Positions 1 through 9,208 of a DNA stretch of 64,000 nucleotides are shown in pieces. Source of the stretch: Natrinema saccharevitans (GTDB lineage: Archaea > Halobacteriota > Halobacteria > Halobacteriales > Natrialbaceae). The notes beneath the pieces were generated by a model. The model saw only the letters and a program-made list of their open reading frames with translations, was not told the DNA's origin and searched no databases. Where the stretch lies: assembly GCF_001953745.1 (NCBI RefSeq), contig NZ_LWLN01000001.1:930001-994000 (forward strand), in the 5' to 3' direction. Both the position numbers and the translations under genes were made by a program. How positions within the stretch are numbered: the stretch's first letter is position 1; the number at the start of each line of letters is the position of its first letter.

Positions 1-256
1 GTGCTTCGAGATCGTCCCAGAGCTCGTACGCCCGGTTGAGTAGCGGTACATAGTCGGGATGCTCGTGGTACGCTTTTCGGATGATTCGGGTCACACCGTG
101 TGACGACCCCATTGTGTGTGGAATGTCGTATCGCTCGAGCCCGAGAACGTCGACCCCTCGTGCGGCGAGGTGGTGCGTTGCGGCGCTTCCCATCCCTCCA
201 ACACCGACGACGAGCACGTCGTAATCGAACTTGGTCTCGGAGTTCAGTTTGCTCAT
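1..256 (-). CDS. N-terminal part of FAD-dependent sarcosine/N-methylamino acid oxidase (cut by window edge)
   Basis: The reading frame begins with ATG at 256 and runs off the left edge, leaving about 85 residues. The visible part starts [20 protein letters not shown] and continues with a GxGGxGS dinucleotide-binding loop, then [16 protein letters not shown] and [17 protein letters not shown]. This pattern is typical of monomeric sarcosine oxidase / N-methyltryptophan oxidase (DAO superfamily), which oxidise N-methylated amino acids with FAD and O2. The covalent-flavin cysteine and substrate residues would lie outside the window, so the exact substrate cannot be judged. Confidence 0.8.
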   Translation of the reverse strand, partial: MSKLNSETKFDYDVLVVGVGGMGSAATHHLAARGVDVLGLERYDIPHTMGSSHGVTRIIRKAYHEHPDYVPLLNRAYELWDDLEA

Positions 257-751
257 GATACTGCATCCAAGAACGCTCACTTGAAATCTACGGTGTGACC
301 AATCCGCTTTCAATTCTCACCAGCCTCCCGGCACCGGGGTCGGAGTTGGTGCATTTGCGCAGTGTATGCAGCACAGATTCTGAAACATATCACCGATTGA
401 TGGATTCAACAAGGTCCTCATGTTCACTATCGTCGTTTCTTTATATATGGTTTCGTTTCGAGGTCTGTAACGACTGATATCGGCTTCCTTGAATCCATAA
501 TATCCTATTTTCCTCGAGAATCCATCATGGGTTTTATCTATCTGAACAAGGTCGAGCAACGCGAGAACCGCTGAAGGACTGTTTGTCCGACGCCGTGTTC
601 AGCCCAGTTTCATGAGCCGTTCGCTCAGTCGTGTTCCGAGAGCGAGCCGAGTACGGTTTTCGAATGGCGCGCACCCACACAATCCGATGACGAGATCAGT
701 CGTGGGTGACCGGCACTCGCGTCCAGCGGTTGTGAACGGGACGGCGAAAGC
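257..751. other. Intergenic region, no supported gene
   Basis: About 495 bases between the amine oxidase start and the end of the MMPL exporter gene. The stretch around 380-560 is visibly AT-richer than the surroundings and contains a TATA-like tttatatatgg near 440. Short ORFs here (for example minus strand 317-559) have no recognisable family, haloarchaeal acidic composition or promoter-to-start spacing. I see no RNA gene. Confidence 0.5.
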
Positions 752-3253
752 CTACCACGGAACACCACCGATCGGACCGAACCGTCGCTCGAGACGGTCC
801 CAGACGACGATCGTCGACGGCAGTATGACGATCGACGTGAGATAGGCATAGAGGACGCCCATCGCGAGTAGGAGGCCGAACTCCATGATCATCGGGATCA
901 GCGCGAAGTAGAGGACACCGAGACCGCAGACGGTCGTGAGCATACTCCCGGTCAGGGCGCCCCCGGTACCGCGAACGGTCACCTGTAGTGCGTCGTGGAC
1001 ATCGGCACCGGACTCATATTCGTCGACGAACCGGTGCATGAAGTGAACCGTGTAGTCGACGCCGAGCCCGATCGAGACCGACAGGATCGGCGCATTGAAC
1101 GGCGACAGCGGAATATCGAACAGCCGCATCGAACCCGCAAGCATCGCGACCGTCACGAGGACCGGGACGAGGTTGATCACGCCGTAGATCATCCGCCCCT
1201 CGAGCCACCGGTAGGAGAGCATCAGGAAGACGGCGGTGAGAACGAACGCGACGACCAGACTCCGCATCGCCGACTCGGTGATCCGGTCGATGACGGCCTG
1301 ATTGACGACCATCGTTCCCGTCGCCGTCGCGTCCATGTTCATTCCGTCGGCGACCGTCCTCGCGGCCGCCGTCGCCTCGGCCTGATCGGCGTCGGGATCC
1401 ACCTGATACTCGATGCGCGTGGCGCTTCGATCGCTGGTCACGTACTGCGGGCCCTCGTCGCCTTCGAGCAGTTCGTCGTAGACCCGGTCGACGTCCCGGT
1501 TCGGCAGTCCGTTCCCGTTCGAGTCGGTTCGCTTGACCGTCGCCGCGAACTCGGGATCGGTCTCAGCCCGTTGTTCCGTGACGCTCACGATGCTGGTCGC
1601 CTCCGCGCGCCGGTCGGTCTCCTTGAACGCATCCGGTGGGTCCTGTAGCGCGCGATCAACCTCACGGAAGGCAGTGTTCGATCTGACGTCCGGATCGTCG
1701 ACGTAGACCGTCACCGACTCCACGAACCCCTGATCGAAGTCCTCCTCGAGGTAGTCGAGAACCGTCAGGAACGTGTACTCACCTGGCTGGAGCGGCCCCG
1801 GGAGCCGTTCGTACTGATCGAGTCGGTCTTCGTCCGGGAAGAACGCCTCCTGGGAGAACTCGGAGTCGACGCCCGTCCCGTAGCTGGCCGCAACGCCGCC
1901 AAAGAGGAGCGCAGTCACGAGGACGACGGCGGGGGCGACCTTCGCAAGCCTCGTTCCAACGGGGAGAACGCGACCGAGTACGGAGTCGTCGTTGCCGAGC
2001 GGGGTCGAGCCGAACGCCGGGAACCGAGTCCCGTCCCGGAGCCGGTCCAGTCCGACCTTTCCGGCCGGCAGGAACACGGCGAAGATCAGGAACGTAAACG
2101 TGATTCCGACCGAGGCGACGATGCCGAAATCGCGAAGCTGCGACAGCGAACTCGTCAGGTTCGCGGCGAACCCGATGACGGTCGTGAGGGTGACGATGAT
2201 GAACGCGCCGGACATCTGGCCAGTCGTGATACCCATCGCGTCGCCGATCGCCGCACCCGTGGCGCGTTCCTCGCGGTATCGATTGATGATGTGAATCCCG
2301 AAGTCGATGCCGACCGCGAGCAACAGCGGGAAGACCGTGATCAACGAATCCGAGAACGGAATCCCGGCATGGCCCATGAACCCGAACGTCCAGACCATCG
2401 TCAGCAGTAGCGAGACGAGGCCGAGTCCGAGATCGATCGGATCCCGGTAGGCCACCAGCAGGAAAAACAGGATCAAGACGAGCGCCGCGGGGAAGACGAC
2501 CATCGAGGTATCGCCGAGCAACTGCAGCATCTCCTCCTCGATGATTGCGTCGCCGAAGACCACGACGTTGTCTCCCGACTCGTAGCCGTCGATCTCGTTG
2601 GCCAGTTCGACGGTTCGGCTCTGTAGCTCAGCGGTATCGTCGGTATCCGCGTTCGGCGGTACGTCGTACGTCACCGCGACCTGAGCGACGTCCGCTGCGG
2701 CCGACTCGCGGGTGAAGTCGGTACTTACCGGGAGACCCGCCGTCTCGTCGGCGTCCGCGATCGCCGCCTCGAGTTGGCGCGGTGACGCGCGCTCGATGGC
2801 ACGGTACTGCGTCTCCGGCGTCGTCGCACTCGGGTCGAGTTGCCGCGCCACGAGCGACGCCGGACTCGTCGTCGACGCGACCCGAAGTCCGTCCTCGTTT
2901 TCCGCCCGTTCCTGGAACTCGAGCATCCGGAGAAGGTTCGGTTTCGAGAGGGCGTTCCGGCCGTCTTCCAAGAACAGGCTCGCGGTCGCGTTGCCCTCGT
3001 CGCGGGCGCCGCTCTCGAAGTCGGCCTGCATCTCCTCGTAGGCCTCCTGTTCCTCGAGTCCCTCGGTGAACTGATCAGTGCCGGCCTGTTGCTCCCCGCC
3101 GCCACCGATGCCGCTGGCGAGCAGCACGGTCACGACGGCGAACGCGAGGACAACTTTCAGGGGATGTTCGGTGATCGCCGTCTCTAGCCGGTCCGTCAGT
3201 GACGGCTCGTTCTCCCCCGGGTCGTCGTCGCGGAACGCGTCGATGTCCGGCAT
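752..3253 (-). CDS. MMPL/RND-superfamily membrane exporter
   Basis: 833 residues with the MMPL/Patched-like layout. It has one N-terminal membrane helix (about residues 33-50), a large extracytoplasmic loop, five helices, a second large loop and a second helix bundle, for about twelve membrane segments. Both bundles carry the family's GxD signature in the fourth helix (VGIDFGIHIINR and IGLGVDYTVHFMHR), where the Asp normally takes part in proton coupling. Likely exports lipids or amphipathic drugs by proton motive force; substrate unknown. It follows the secreted-protein gene at 3256 with 2 nt spacing and lies divergent from a TetR gene, a common regulator-efflux arrangement. Confidence 0.9.
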   Translation of the reverse strand: MPDIDAFRDDDPGENEPSLTDRLETAITEHPLKVVLAFAVVTVLLASGIGGGGEQQAGTDQFTEGLEEQEAYEEMQADFESGARDEGNATASLFLEDGRNALSKPNLLRMLEFQERAENEDGLRVASTTSPASLVARQLDPSATTPETQYRAIERASPRQLEAAIADADETAGLPVSTDFTRESAAADVAQVAVTYDVPPNADTDDTAELQSRTVELANEIDGYESGDNVVVFGDAIIEEEMLQLLGDTSMVVFPAALVLILFFLLVAYRDPIDLGLGLVSLLLTMVWTFGFMGHAGIPFSDSLITVFPLLLAVGIDFGIHIINRYREERATGAAIGDAMGITTGQMSGAFIIVTLTTVIGFAANLTSSLSQLRDFGIVASVGITFTFLIFAVFLPAGKVGLDRLRDGTRFPAFGSTPLGNDDSVLGRVLPVGTRLAKVAPAVVLVTALLFGGVAASYGTGVDSEFSQEAFFPDEDRLDQYERLPGPLQPGEYTFLTVLDYLEEDFDQGFVESVTVYVDDPDVRSNTAFREVDRALQDPPDAFKETDRRAEATSIVSVTEQRAETDPEFAATVKRTDSNGNGLPNRDVDRVYDELLEGDEGPQYVTSDRSATRIEYQVDPDADQAEATAAARTVADGMNMDATATGTMVVNQAVIDRITESAMRSLVVAFVLTAVFLMLSYRWLEGRMIYGVINLVPVLVTVAMLAGSMRLFDIPLSPFNAPILSVSIGLGVDYTVHFMHRFVDEYESGADVHDALQVTVRGTGGALTGSMLTTVCGLGVLYFALIPMIMEFGLLLAMGVLYAYLTSIVILPSTIVVWDRLERRFGPIGGVPW

Positions 3254-3255
3254 CG

Positions 3256-4866
3256 TCAGTCCTGTCTATACCAGAGGGCGACCCCGATCGTACTCACGGC
3301 GAGTGCGACGAGTATCCCGACGACGACCGAGGGGGTCCCCCCGCCGTCGTCCTCGCTGGCCGTGACCTCGATCGGATGCTGATAGGTGTCCGAGAGAACC
3401 GACTCGCCGCGTTCGGTCTCGTACTCGAAGTCGAGTTCCACCGGATGCGTCTCGACGGTCGCGTCCTCTGTCGCCTCGATTTCGAACCGGATCTCCGCCG
3501 ATTCGCCGGGCTCGAGCTCGTCGACGAACGCCTCGTCGTCGGGCGCGTCGAGCGGATCGTCGGCATAGAGTCTGGCGTCGATGTTCGAGAGCGTCGTCGG
3601 CCGCTCGTTCGTGATCTCGAGGACGGCGTCGCTCGAGTCACCCTGACTGACCGAGAGTCCGTCGTCGGCGATCGAGAACTCGTCGCGTCGCTCGTCGACG
3701 ACCACCCGCTCGGAGATCGGGCCGTCGGTCAGCGTCGCGTCTCCGCTGCCGGTGTACTCGACCGTAAAGCGAAGCTGACGCGCTCCCGGATCGCCCTGCC
3801 CGCTGACGTCGGTCGGGTAGCGGAACTCGGTGGATTCACCCGCTTTCAGTTCGGGGAGCGCGTACCGGGTGTCCTCGACGAACAGCGACTCGCTCATCGG
3901 TTCGACGATCAGGACCGCGTCGTCGACGTTTCGGGGGCCGTCGTTGACGACTTCGCCCGTGATATCGCCCTCGTAGCCGACCGAGAGCGACTCGTCTACG
4001 TTCCGAATCGAGAAGGACTGCTCCGCAGTCGGTGCCAGGGTCGTTCGCACGGGTTCGGTGGTCCGCTCGATGCCGGCTCCGTCCTCGTAGGTGAACGTTG
4101 CCTCGAGGGGCTTGTCCGTCGCGCTGGCAGTATCGGCGATCGCGGCTTCGACGGTCGTCGTCGTCGACTCGTTGGGCGCGAGGTCGCCGATCGCATTTTC
4201 GCTGGTCCCGCCGCCGATCGTCACGCCGCCGAAGCCGGCGACGGACACGCGCGTGTGGTTCGCGGGCTCGCCGCCCGTGTTTTCGATTTCCATCGTCACG
4301 TCGCCGCTCGATCCGGGGGCGACGTCGGCCGCGACGGTCGAGACGTCGAATCGGGGTTCCTCGGGAACGGTAACCCGGAGATCGAGCGTTTCGGACTTCT
4401 CGAGTCGCTGCTGGGAACTCGAGGCGTCCGAGACGCGGTTCGTGTAGGCGTACTCGACGTCGACCTCGATCTCGTGGGTCCCGGACTCGACGTCCTCGGG
4501 GACCTCGATCGCGAGCGGGGCCGTCGCGATCGCGCCGTCTTGAATCGGCCCGACCGCCACCTCGCCGCCGGCCGCCTCGAAGGGGCCGGCGTCGTCGATC
4601 TCGGCGGTCACGCCGCGGGCCGTGAGGACCCGGTCGGCCTGCGCGCCGGTGTGGAGGTCACCGTCGTTTTTGATCTGGACCTCGAGTGTGGTCTCGGTGC
4701 CCGGCGTCACCTCGGGGTTCGCGTCGACGAGCTCGAGGTCCGGTTCGCCGCGGGTCAGTTCGCCGCCGGTCTGTTCCTGTGCCACCGCGGCCGTCGCGCC
4801 GAGGGGGGCCAGGAAGCCGACGACCGCGATCGCCGCCAGCAGCGCCGCGAGTCGACCGTCGCTCAC
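3256..4866 (-). CDS. Secreted, membrane-anchored protein with CARDB-like repeats; partner of the MMPL exporter
   Basis: Taking the GTG at 4866 as start gives 536 residues. They begin with a clear Sec signal peptide (MSDGRLAALLAAIAVVGFLA...AVAQEQ), several Ig-like/CARDB-like beta repeats (each with a V-x-PGxxG/ES-type pattern) and one C-terminal membrane helix (VVVGILVALAVSTIGVAL) followed by WYRQD. Similar proteins are often annotated as COG1361 S-layer-domain proteins and often sit next to MMPL exporters, perhaps as an extracytoplasmic adaptor; that role is inference. The frame stays open upstream to a TTG at 4938, but the signal peptide and the GTGA overlap with a small upstream ORF favour 4866. 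Confidence 0.8.
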   Translation of the reverse strand: MSDGRLAALLAAIAVVGFLAPLGATAAVAQEQTGGELTRGEPDLELVDANPEVTPGTETTLEVQIKNDGDLHTGAQADRVLTARGVTAEIDDAGPFEAAGGEVAVGPIQDGAIATAPLAIEVPEDVESGTHEIEVDVEYAYTNRVSDASSSQQRLEKSETLDLRVTVPEEPRFDVSTVAADVAPGSSGDVTMEIENTGGEPANHTRVSVAGFGGVTIGGGTSENAIGDLAPNESTTTTVEAAIADTASATDKPLEATFTYEDGAGIERTTEPVRTTLAPTAEQSFSIRNVDESLSVGYEGDITGEVVNDGPRNVDDAVLIVEPMSESLFVEDTRYALPELKAGESTEFRYPTDVSGQGDPGARQLRFTVEYTGSGDATLTDGPISERVVVDERRDEFSIADDGLSVSQGDSSDAVLEITNERPTTLSNIDARLYADDPLDAPDDEAFVDELEPGESAEIRFEIEATEDATVETHPVELDFEYETERGESVLSDTYQHPIEVTASEDDGGGTPSVVVGILVALAVSTIGVALWYRQD

Positions 4867-4955
4867 GGGGACCACCCGTCGGGCGTCTCCATCGCGGTCG
4901 TCGCGTCGGTCGCGGACGGCCGGTGAACGTGTTCGCAAACGTGATCGTTACTCAT
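4863..4955 (-). CDS. Possible 30-aa leader ORF coupled to the secreted-protein gene
   Basis: An ATG at 4955 lies about 28 nt downstream of a TATA-like element (plus-strand ctataa, 4980-4985), the spacing expected for a leaderless haloarchaeal mRNA. The frame reads MSNDHVCEHVHRPSATDATT and ends in GWSP. Its TGA overlaps the GTG of the next gene as GTGA at 4863-4866. This is geometry only; no family was recognised. It may be a leader peptide or translational-coupling ORF. Confidence 0.4.
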   Translation of the reverse strand: MSNDHVCEHVHRPSATDATTAMETPDGWSP

Positions 4956-4979
4956 TGCTTACAGTCCGGGAGCCGGGGG

Positions 4980-4985
4980 CTATAA
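4980..4985 (-). promoter_or_regulatory. TATA box of the exporter operon
   Basis: On the minus strand the sequence reads AAAAAGGTTATAG, a purine-rich BRE followed by a TATA-like core centred about 28 nt upstream of the ATG at 4955. The TetR-type operator at 4991-5006 abuts the BRE. Confidence 0.5.
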
Positions 4986-4990
4986 CCTTT

Positions 4991-5006
4991 TTGAATGAAT
5001 ATTCAA
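4991..5006. promoter_or_regulatory. Inverted repeat, likely operator of the divergent TetR regulator
   Basis: TTGAAT-GAAT-ATTCAA is a perfect 6-bp inverted repeat with a 4-bp spacer. It sits between the divergent exporter operon and the tetR gene, next to the BRE of one and in the -25 to -30 zone of the other. Its position suggests one repressor could control both directions. Binding itself is inference. Confidence 0.65.
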
Positions 5007-5017
5007 TCGAACCGGTT

Positions 5018-5122
5018 ATGGCCCCCGGCAGAGACGGTCGGAGTATGCAATCGTCCGTCGCGACCGCATCGGCCGAGCGCAGCCGGTCGTCGGCGCGGGA
5101 TTCACGGGGTGGCTCGGCGTGA
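5018..5122 (+). CDS. Possible 34-aa leader ORF upstream of tetR
   Basis: An ATG at 5018 begins MAPGRDGRSMQSSVATASAE and ends at a TGA overlapping the GTG start of the TetR gene (GTGA, 5119-5122). This mirrors the small ORF on the opposite strand. No family was recognised and the peptide is basic and Ser/Arg-rich, so it may be only a coupling device or chance. Confidence 0.3.
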   Translation: MAPGRDGRSMQSSVATASAERSRSSARDSRGGSA

Positions 5123-5733
5123 CCGTCGACGTGTTCGACGATCCGACCGACACCCGCGAGGAGATCCTGGCCGCGACCTACCGCTGTCTCCGGGAGCACG
5201 GCTACGCGGACCTGACGATCGAGAAGATCGGGACCGAACTCGAGCGCAGTCCCTCGCTGATCTACCACCACTACGAGGACAAGGACGCGCTGGTGCTGGC
5301 CTGTCTGGAGTACCTGCTCGAGTACTTCGAAGGCGAGCTCGGTCAGGAGGGGATCGAGGACCCGCCGGCCAGGCTCGAGGAACTGCTCGAGTGGTGGCTC
5401 GGAGCGGAGGTCGACGACGAGTGGGCCGGGTTCGTGACGGCGATGTTCGAACTCCGGACGCAGGCGATCCACGACGCGGCCTACCGGGAGCACTTCACCC
5501 GGAGCGACCGGCTGTTCCAGGCGTCGATCGAGGCGGTCCTCCGCGCGGGCGTCGAGAGCGGGGACTTCCGCGAGTGCGATCCGGCGGCCGTCGCGGCGAC
5601 GGTTCAGGCGACGATCCTCGGGTCGGTGTTGCGGCGCTCGAGCACCGACGACGACGCGTGGCTGGACGCGGTCCGCGACGAGTTACAAATTTATCTCGAT
5701 TCGCGCGTGTACGGGACGTCGACGTCGGAGTAA
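5119..5733 (+). CDS. TetR/AcrR-family transcriptional repressor
   Basis: 204 residues. The N-terminal TetR helix-turn-helix spans about residues 10-56 (TREEILAATYRCLREHGYAD, then LTIEKIGTELERSPSLIYHHYEDKDAL), including the typical YHHYxxKdaL end. The rest is a helical ligand-binding domain. It starts at GTG 5119 and is divergent from the MMPL exporter operon with an inverted repeat between them. It probably represses the exporter and itself until an exported compound binds. Confidence 0.88.
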   Translation: MTVDVFDDPTDTREEILAATYRCLREHGYADLTIEKIGTELERSPSLIYHHYEDKDALVLACLEYLLEYFEGELGQEGIEDPPARLEELLEWWLGAEVDDEWAGFVTAMFELRTQAIHDAAYREHFTRSDRLFQASIEAVLRAGVESGDFRECDPAAVAATVQATILGSVLRRSSTDDDAWLDAVRDELQIYLDSRVYGTSTSE

Positions 5734-6174
5734 GTGACTATTGTCCGGATATTCTGTTCGGCTCTCGGTAGCGCGTGCGAATCCGGCGACACCGTTCAGT
5801 GAGTTCAGGACAGCTCGAGAGAGTTGATGAATGTCGGTACCGAAATCTCAGGCGGGTGAATTCTGCCGAATATTGGCCGTACGAAACCCCTCTTGTGACC
5901 GAAGGTAGCGGACCGGGACGGACAGTCAGATGCGCATACCAATATCACGGCAATTGCGGGAATCCCGATTACCGGTTGCGATTAGTACAGTTTTACCGGA
6001 TGACGACAATCTGATGAGTTTCCAGAAAGCTTATTACTGGATGCTTAATATATGTCTAATACCCCTACCCGGTGTGAGTCCCCAACCGGCAACCGTGCGG
6101 TGGCACGTCGGTGACGACTCGCACTCCTGAATCGTGCGCTAACCAACCGAAATACAACGATAATACAATACTAA
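5734..6174 (+). promoter_or_regulatory. Upstream region of the S-layer gene
   Basis: No supported ORF. Two promoter candidates are visible: the stretch 6022-6054 (cagaaagcttatta... and ttaatatatg), which would give an mRNA leader of about 100 nt, and a BRE/TATA-like ccgaaatacaac at 6147-6158, which would give an almost leaderless message. Which one is used cannot be decided from sequence. Confidence 0.4.
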
Positions 6175-8766
6175 ATGACAAACGACACAACCTATCGCCA
6201 AAAGGGTCGTGCAGTGATCCTGGCCGCGCTTATGGTTCTCTCAGTAGTCGCTATGTCCACGGCCTTCGTGGGTGGAGCGGCTGCAGCCGAGAACGCAAGC
6301 TTCGAAAACGAAGATGGTGACAGTCAAGCCATCTACTACGAGGGACAGACGCTCGTTATTACGGGATTGAACGACGGATCTGAATACACGATTCGGTCCG
6401 CTAGCGGCTTCGACACTGATGGAGTCGCTGAGGACGACGAGTACCAAGACGTATTCACTGCTTCCGGCAGTGAGTATGAACTCGACACGAGCGGATACGA
6501 GTCGGGATATTACTACATCACTGGTCCGAACGACGGAGGAACTAGTGACGAAGACCGATCCTTTGAACTCCAGCCGATGGAGTTCCGTACCCTTGAGTTC
6601 GATGAGAGTACAGTCGACGATGACGAAGCTGTCGACCTCGACATCGACACCAACCGCGGTACGTACAACCTGAACGTCAGTGCTGATGGTCTCGAAGACG
6701 AGGATCTTCAGAGTATCTTCAATGAGGAGGAGAACGAAGGCAGCTTCGAGACTTCATCGTACGAAGATGACGATGAGGTTATCGAACTCGTTGATGTCAC
6801 TGATTCCGAAACCCATCGCGCAGACTTTGACGGTATCGACACCGGTGAGTACAACTTCACGTTCGAATCGACCGACACGAGCGCTGAAGCAAACGCTAAT
6901 ATCGAAGTGACTGAGGCAGGCGACGCCTCGCTCAGCTTCGACGGCGAAACTATCGAAACGCGAACGAACACGGCAGAGATCCCTGTCGAACTCGAGAATA
7001 CCGACACGGGCTACCTCCGTATCGGTACGATGGACGACGCTGGCTACGAAGCCTACCTCGAAGTTGTTGATGATGACAGTAACGAGGACAGTACTGGCGA
7101 AGTCATCGTTGAGATGGATACCATCGGCGCAATTGGCGATGGAGAAGGTTCTACCTCTGTTGTCGGTGGCGAGGACGCCTTCACGGCAGCTGGCGACGAC
7201 GATAACGTTAACATCGTGACTGTCGACGAAGGCAGCGCGAGTGGCGAACTTGGGACAGGTGACTACCCAATTTCGCTCTCGACCGAGATTCCTGATGGTG
7301 GATTCTCCGACTCTATCACGGAGACTGAACGTGAGGTCTTCGACGATGCTGAGGAGGATACCTCGTATCTGACCCTCGAGAACCGACAGTCGCTCGATCA
7401 GGACGCTCTCACGTTGTACACCGCACCTTCCGGTGACGACCTTGACGACATCGTCGACGGTCTTGACGATGATGAGACCGTTAGCGATGTGATTGACAAC
7501 GAAAACCTCACTGACACTAGTTCCATCGCAACGAGTGATGTGACTAGTGCTGGTGATGGCATGCTGATCGGCCTCGAAGCCGACAGCCTCCACACCTACT
7601 TCGAAGATGGTGACCTCGCTGATGGTGAGGACTCATTCAACCTGACAATCGAAGGAGAGGACAGTGGTCCGAACGCTGATCCGCCGGTTTGGACTACTGG
7701 TGACGCCACCGATACTAAAGAGCACGACATCAGCGAATACGTTGAAATCGTTGGTTCGAACCAGTCTGAAGGAGTCGTACTCTTCAACGTCGACTACACC
7801 ACTTATAACGACGAGAATGATCCTGACATCGACATTGACGAGACCTACGATGCCTCGTTCAATGTTGATTATGAGTGGAAATACGCGAGCGAAGAAGCTG
7901 ACGACAACGAAGAGGACGAACAGGCAACTGACTCCTTCGACCTCGAAGAAGTCGAGTTCGACCTCGACGACAGCAACGAGGAGCTGCCCGCCTCCGCGAC
8001 GGCGACCGTGACGGGCGACACCAACCTCGCACCGCACACGGAAGTCAGCGATCGTCTGCGCTCACCCGGTAACTTCACGCAGTCCGAAAACACGTACGTT
8101 ACCGAGGACGGTACCTTCGAGATCGGTCACGATCTCAGCGAGTACTCGGCCGATATCAACTATGACCTTGATGTTGAGTCGGACTCCGGGACCTCTGCTA
8201 GTGCCAGTCTCGAGGGAACCACCATCGCTGGTGAGGAACTCCAGTCCGTCGACTACGACGTCTCCACTAGCCCGTCCGAGCCCGTCGTGGGCGACGACGT
8301 GACCGGTACGGTCGAGGCCTCCAACCCCAACGCGGACGCCGAGGTCTCCGAGGACGTCACCTTCACCTTCGACGGTGAAGAACTCGTTAACGACACCGTC
8401 ACCATCGAAGGCGACTCCTCGACCACGATCGTCGACGGCGCGACCCTCCTCGAGAACGCCTCCGCTGGCGACTACGAGTGGGAACTGACCGCTGACGGCG
8501 AAGTCGTCGAAGACGGCACGCTGACCGTCGAGGACCCCGACAAGGGCGACGGTTCCGACGGTGACGACGGCTCCGACGGTGACGACGGCTCCGACGGTGA
8601 CGACGGCTCCGACGGTGACGACGGCTCCGACGGTGACGACGGCTCCGACGGTGACGACGGATCTGACGGTGACGACGGCGGAGACGGCACGCCCGGCTTC
8701 GGTGTCGGCGTCGCTCTCGTCGCACTCCTCGGCGCGGCCATGCTGGCCCTGCGCCGCCAGAACTAA
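6175..8766 (+). CDS. S-layer surface glycoprotein with PGF-CTERM anchor
   Basis: 863 residues. It has a Sec signal peptide (RAVILAALMVLSVVAMSTAF, then VGGAAAA with mature start near AENASF), a long very acidic ectodomain with several NxS/T sequons, a spacer of seven SDGDDG repeats, and a C-terminal PGF-CTERM: PGFGVGVALVALLG then AAMLALRRQN. PGF-CTERM tails are cut and lipid-linked by archaeosortase A in haloarchaea. The protein forms the cell-surface lattice. Its first two thirds use many A/T-ending codons while the 3' end is as GC-rich as neighbouring genes. The Asp/Gly spacer replaces the Thr-rich O-glycosylated spacer of classical csg proteins. Confidence 0.9.
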   Translation: MTNDTTYRQKGRAVILAALMVLSVVAMSTAFVGGAAAAENASFENEDGDSQAIYYEGQTLVITGLNDGSEYTIRSASGFDTDGVAEDDEYQDVFTASGSEYELDTSGYESGYYYITGPNDGGTSDEDRSFELQPMEFRTLEFDESTVDDDEAVDLDIDTNRGTYNLNVSADGLEDEDLQSIFNEEENEGSFETSSYEDDDEVIELVDVTDSETHRADFDGIDTGEYNFTFESTDTSAEANANIEVTEAGDASLSFDGETIETRTNTAEIPVELENTDTGYLRIGTMDDAGYEAYLEVVDDDSNEDSTGEVIVEMDTIGAIGDGEGSTSVVGGEDAFTAAGDDDNVNIVTVDEGSASGELGTGDYPISLSTEIPDGGFSDSITETEREVFDDAEEDTSYLTLENRQSLDQDALTLYTAPSGDDLDDIVDGLDDDETVSDVIDNENLTDTSSIATSDVTSAGDGMLIGLEADSLHTYFEDGDLADGEDSFNLTIEGEDSGPNADPPVWTTGDATDTKEHDISEYVEIVGSNQSEGVVLFNVDYTTYNDENDPDIDIDETYDASFNVDYEWKYASEEADDNEEDEQATDSFDLEEVEFDLDDSNEELPASATATVTGDTNLAPHTEVSDRLRSPGNFTQSENTYVTEDGTFEIGHDLSEYSADINYDLDVESDSGTSASASLEGTTIAGEELQSVDYDVSTSPSEPVVGDDVTGTVEASNPNADAEVSEDVTFTFDGEELVNDTVTIEGDSSTTIVDGATLLENASAGDYEWELTADGEVVEDGTLTVEDPDKGDGSDGDDGSDGDDGSDGDDGSDGDDGSDGDDGSDGDDGSDGDDGGDGTPGFGVGVALVALLGAAMLALRRQN
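8554..8679 (+). repeat. Seven tandem 18-bp repeats encoding SDGDDG
   Basis: Seven in-frame copies of an 18-bp unit, nearly identical at DNA level (tccgacggtgacgacggc type; the last copy starts tct). They encode the spacer just before the PGF-CTERM membrane anchor. The copy number is probably variable between strains. Confidence 0.9.
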
Positions 8767-8778
8767 GCCGTAGAACCA

Positions 8779-8818
8779 CCGGCTCACGCCGGCCTCAATT
8801 TCCGCGGTTTTCTTTTAT
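8779..8818 (+). terminator. Putative terminator after the S-layer gene
   Basis: A short hairpin (CCGGC-tcac-GCCGG, 8779-8792) is followed by a pyrimidine/T-rich run ending ggttttctttt at about 8817, starting 13 nt after the stop codon. Confidence 0.5.
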
Positions 8819-9208
8819 CGAACGCTACACCGACCAGCGACGGGTATTGCGCGCTCGAGTCGGACGGCCGTTCGCCGGTACCGATCGAACGACGACGCCG
8901 ACCGCTCGACATCGAGACAGCGCCACACGCATGCTGGTCTCAGCGGCGGCAGTGAGCCGATCGGCCGGCGCTTCGTCTCGGCTCGAGGGACGACGCTCAT
9001 CGTGTCTTCACTGCCGCCGGGAGTAGCTGCGTCGGCGCTCACGACAGCGCTGGACATCGCTGACCGGCGGTCAGCAGCGCAGCGCAAACGTGAGAGACGA
9101 CTGCAAACGGTCGATGGCCGGTGATCAGAGTGGAATCGAACGCGTCGTCAAAAGAGCGACCGGGCTCGATCGACCGCAACCGTCGCGGGACCGATACGAC
9201 GCGCGAGT
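8819..9208. other. Intergenic region, no supported gene
   Basis: About 390 bases between the S-layer terminator and the convergent thioredoxin reductase gene. Short GC-rich ORFs on both strands lack acidic composition or a promoter at leaderless spacing. Nothing else was recognised. Confidence 0.5.

Noticed and set aside
317-559. Minus-strand ORF of 80 residues in AT-rich DNA
   Set aside because: Composition is not acidic, no family was recognised and no promoter lies at leaderless distance.
8549-8680. Tandem repeats in the S-layer gene considered as a CRISPR-like array
   Set aside because: The repeats are contiguous without spacers and in frame, encoding SDGDDG.
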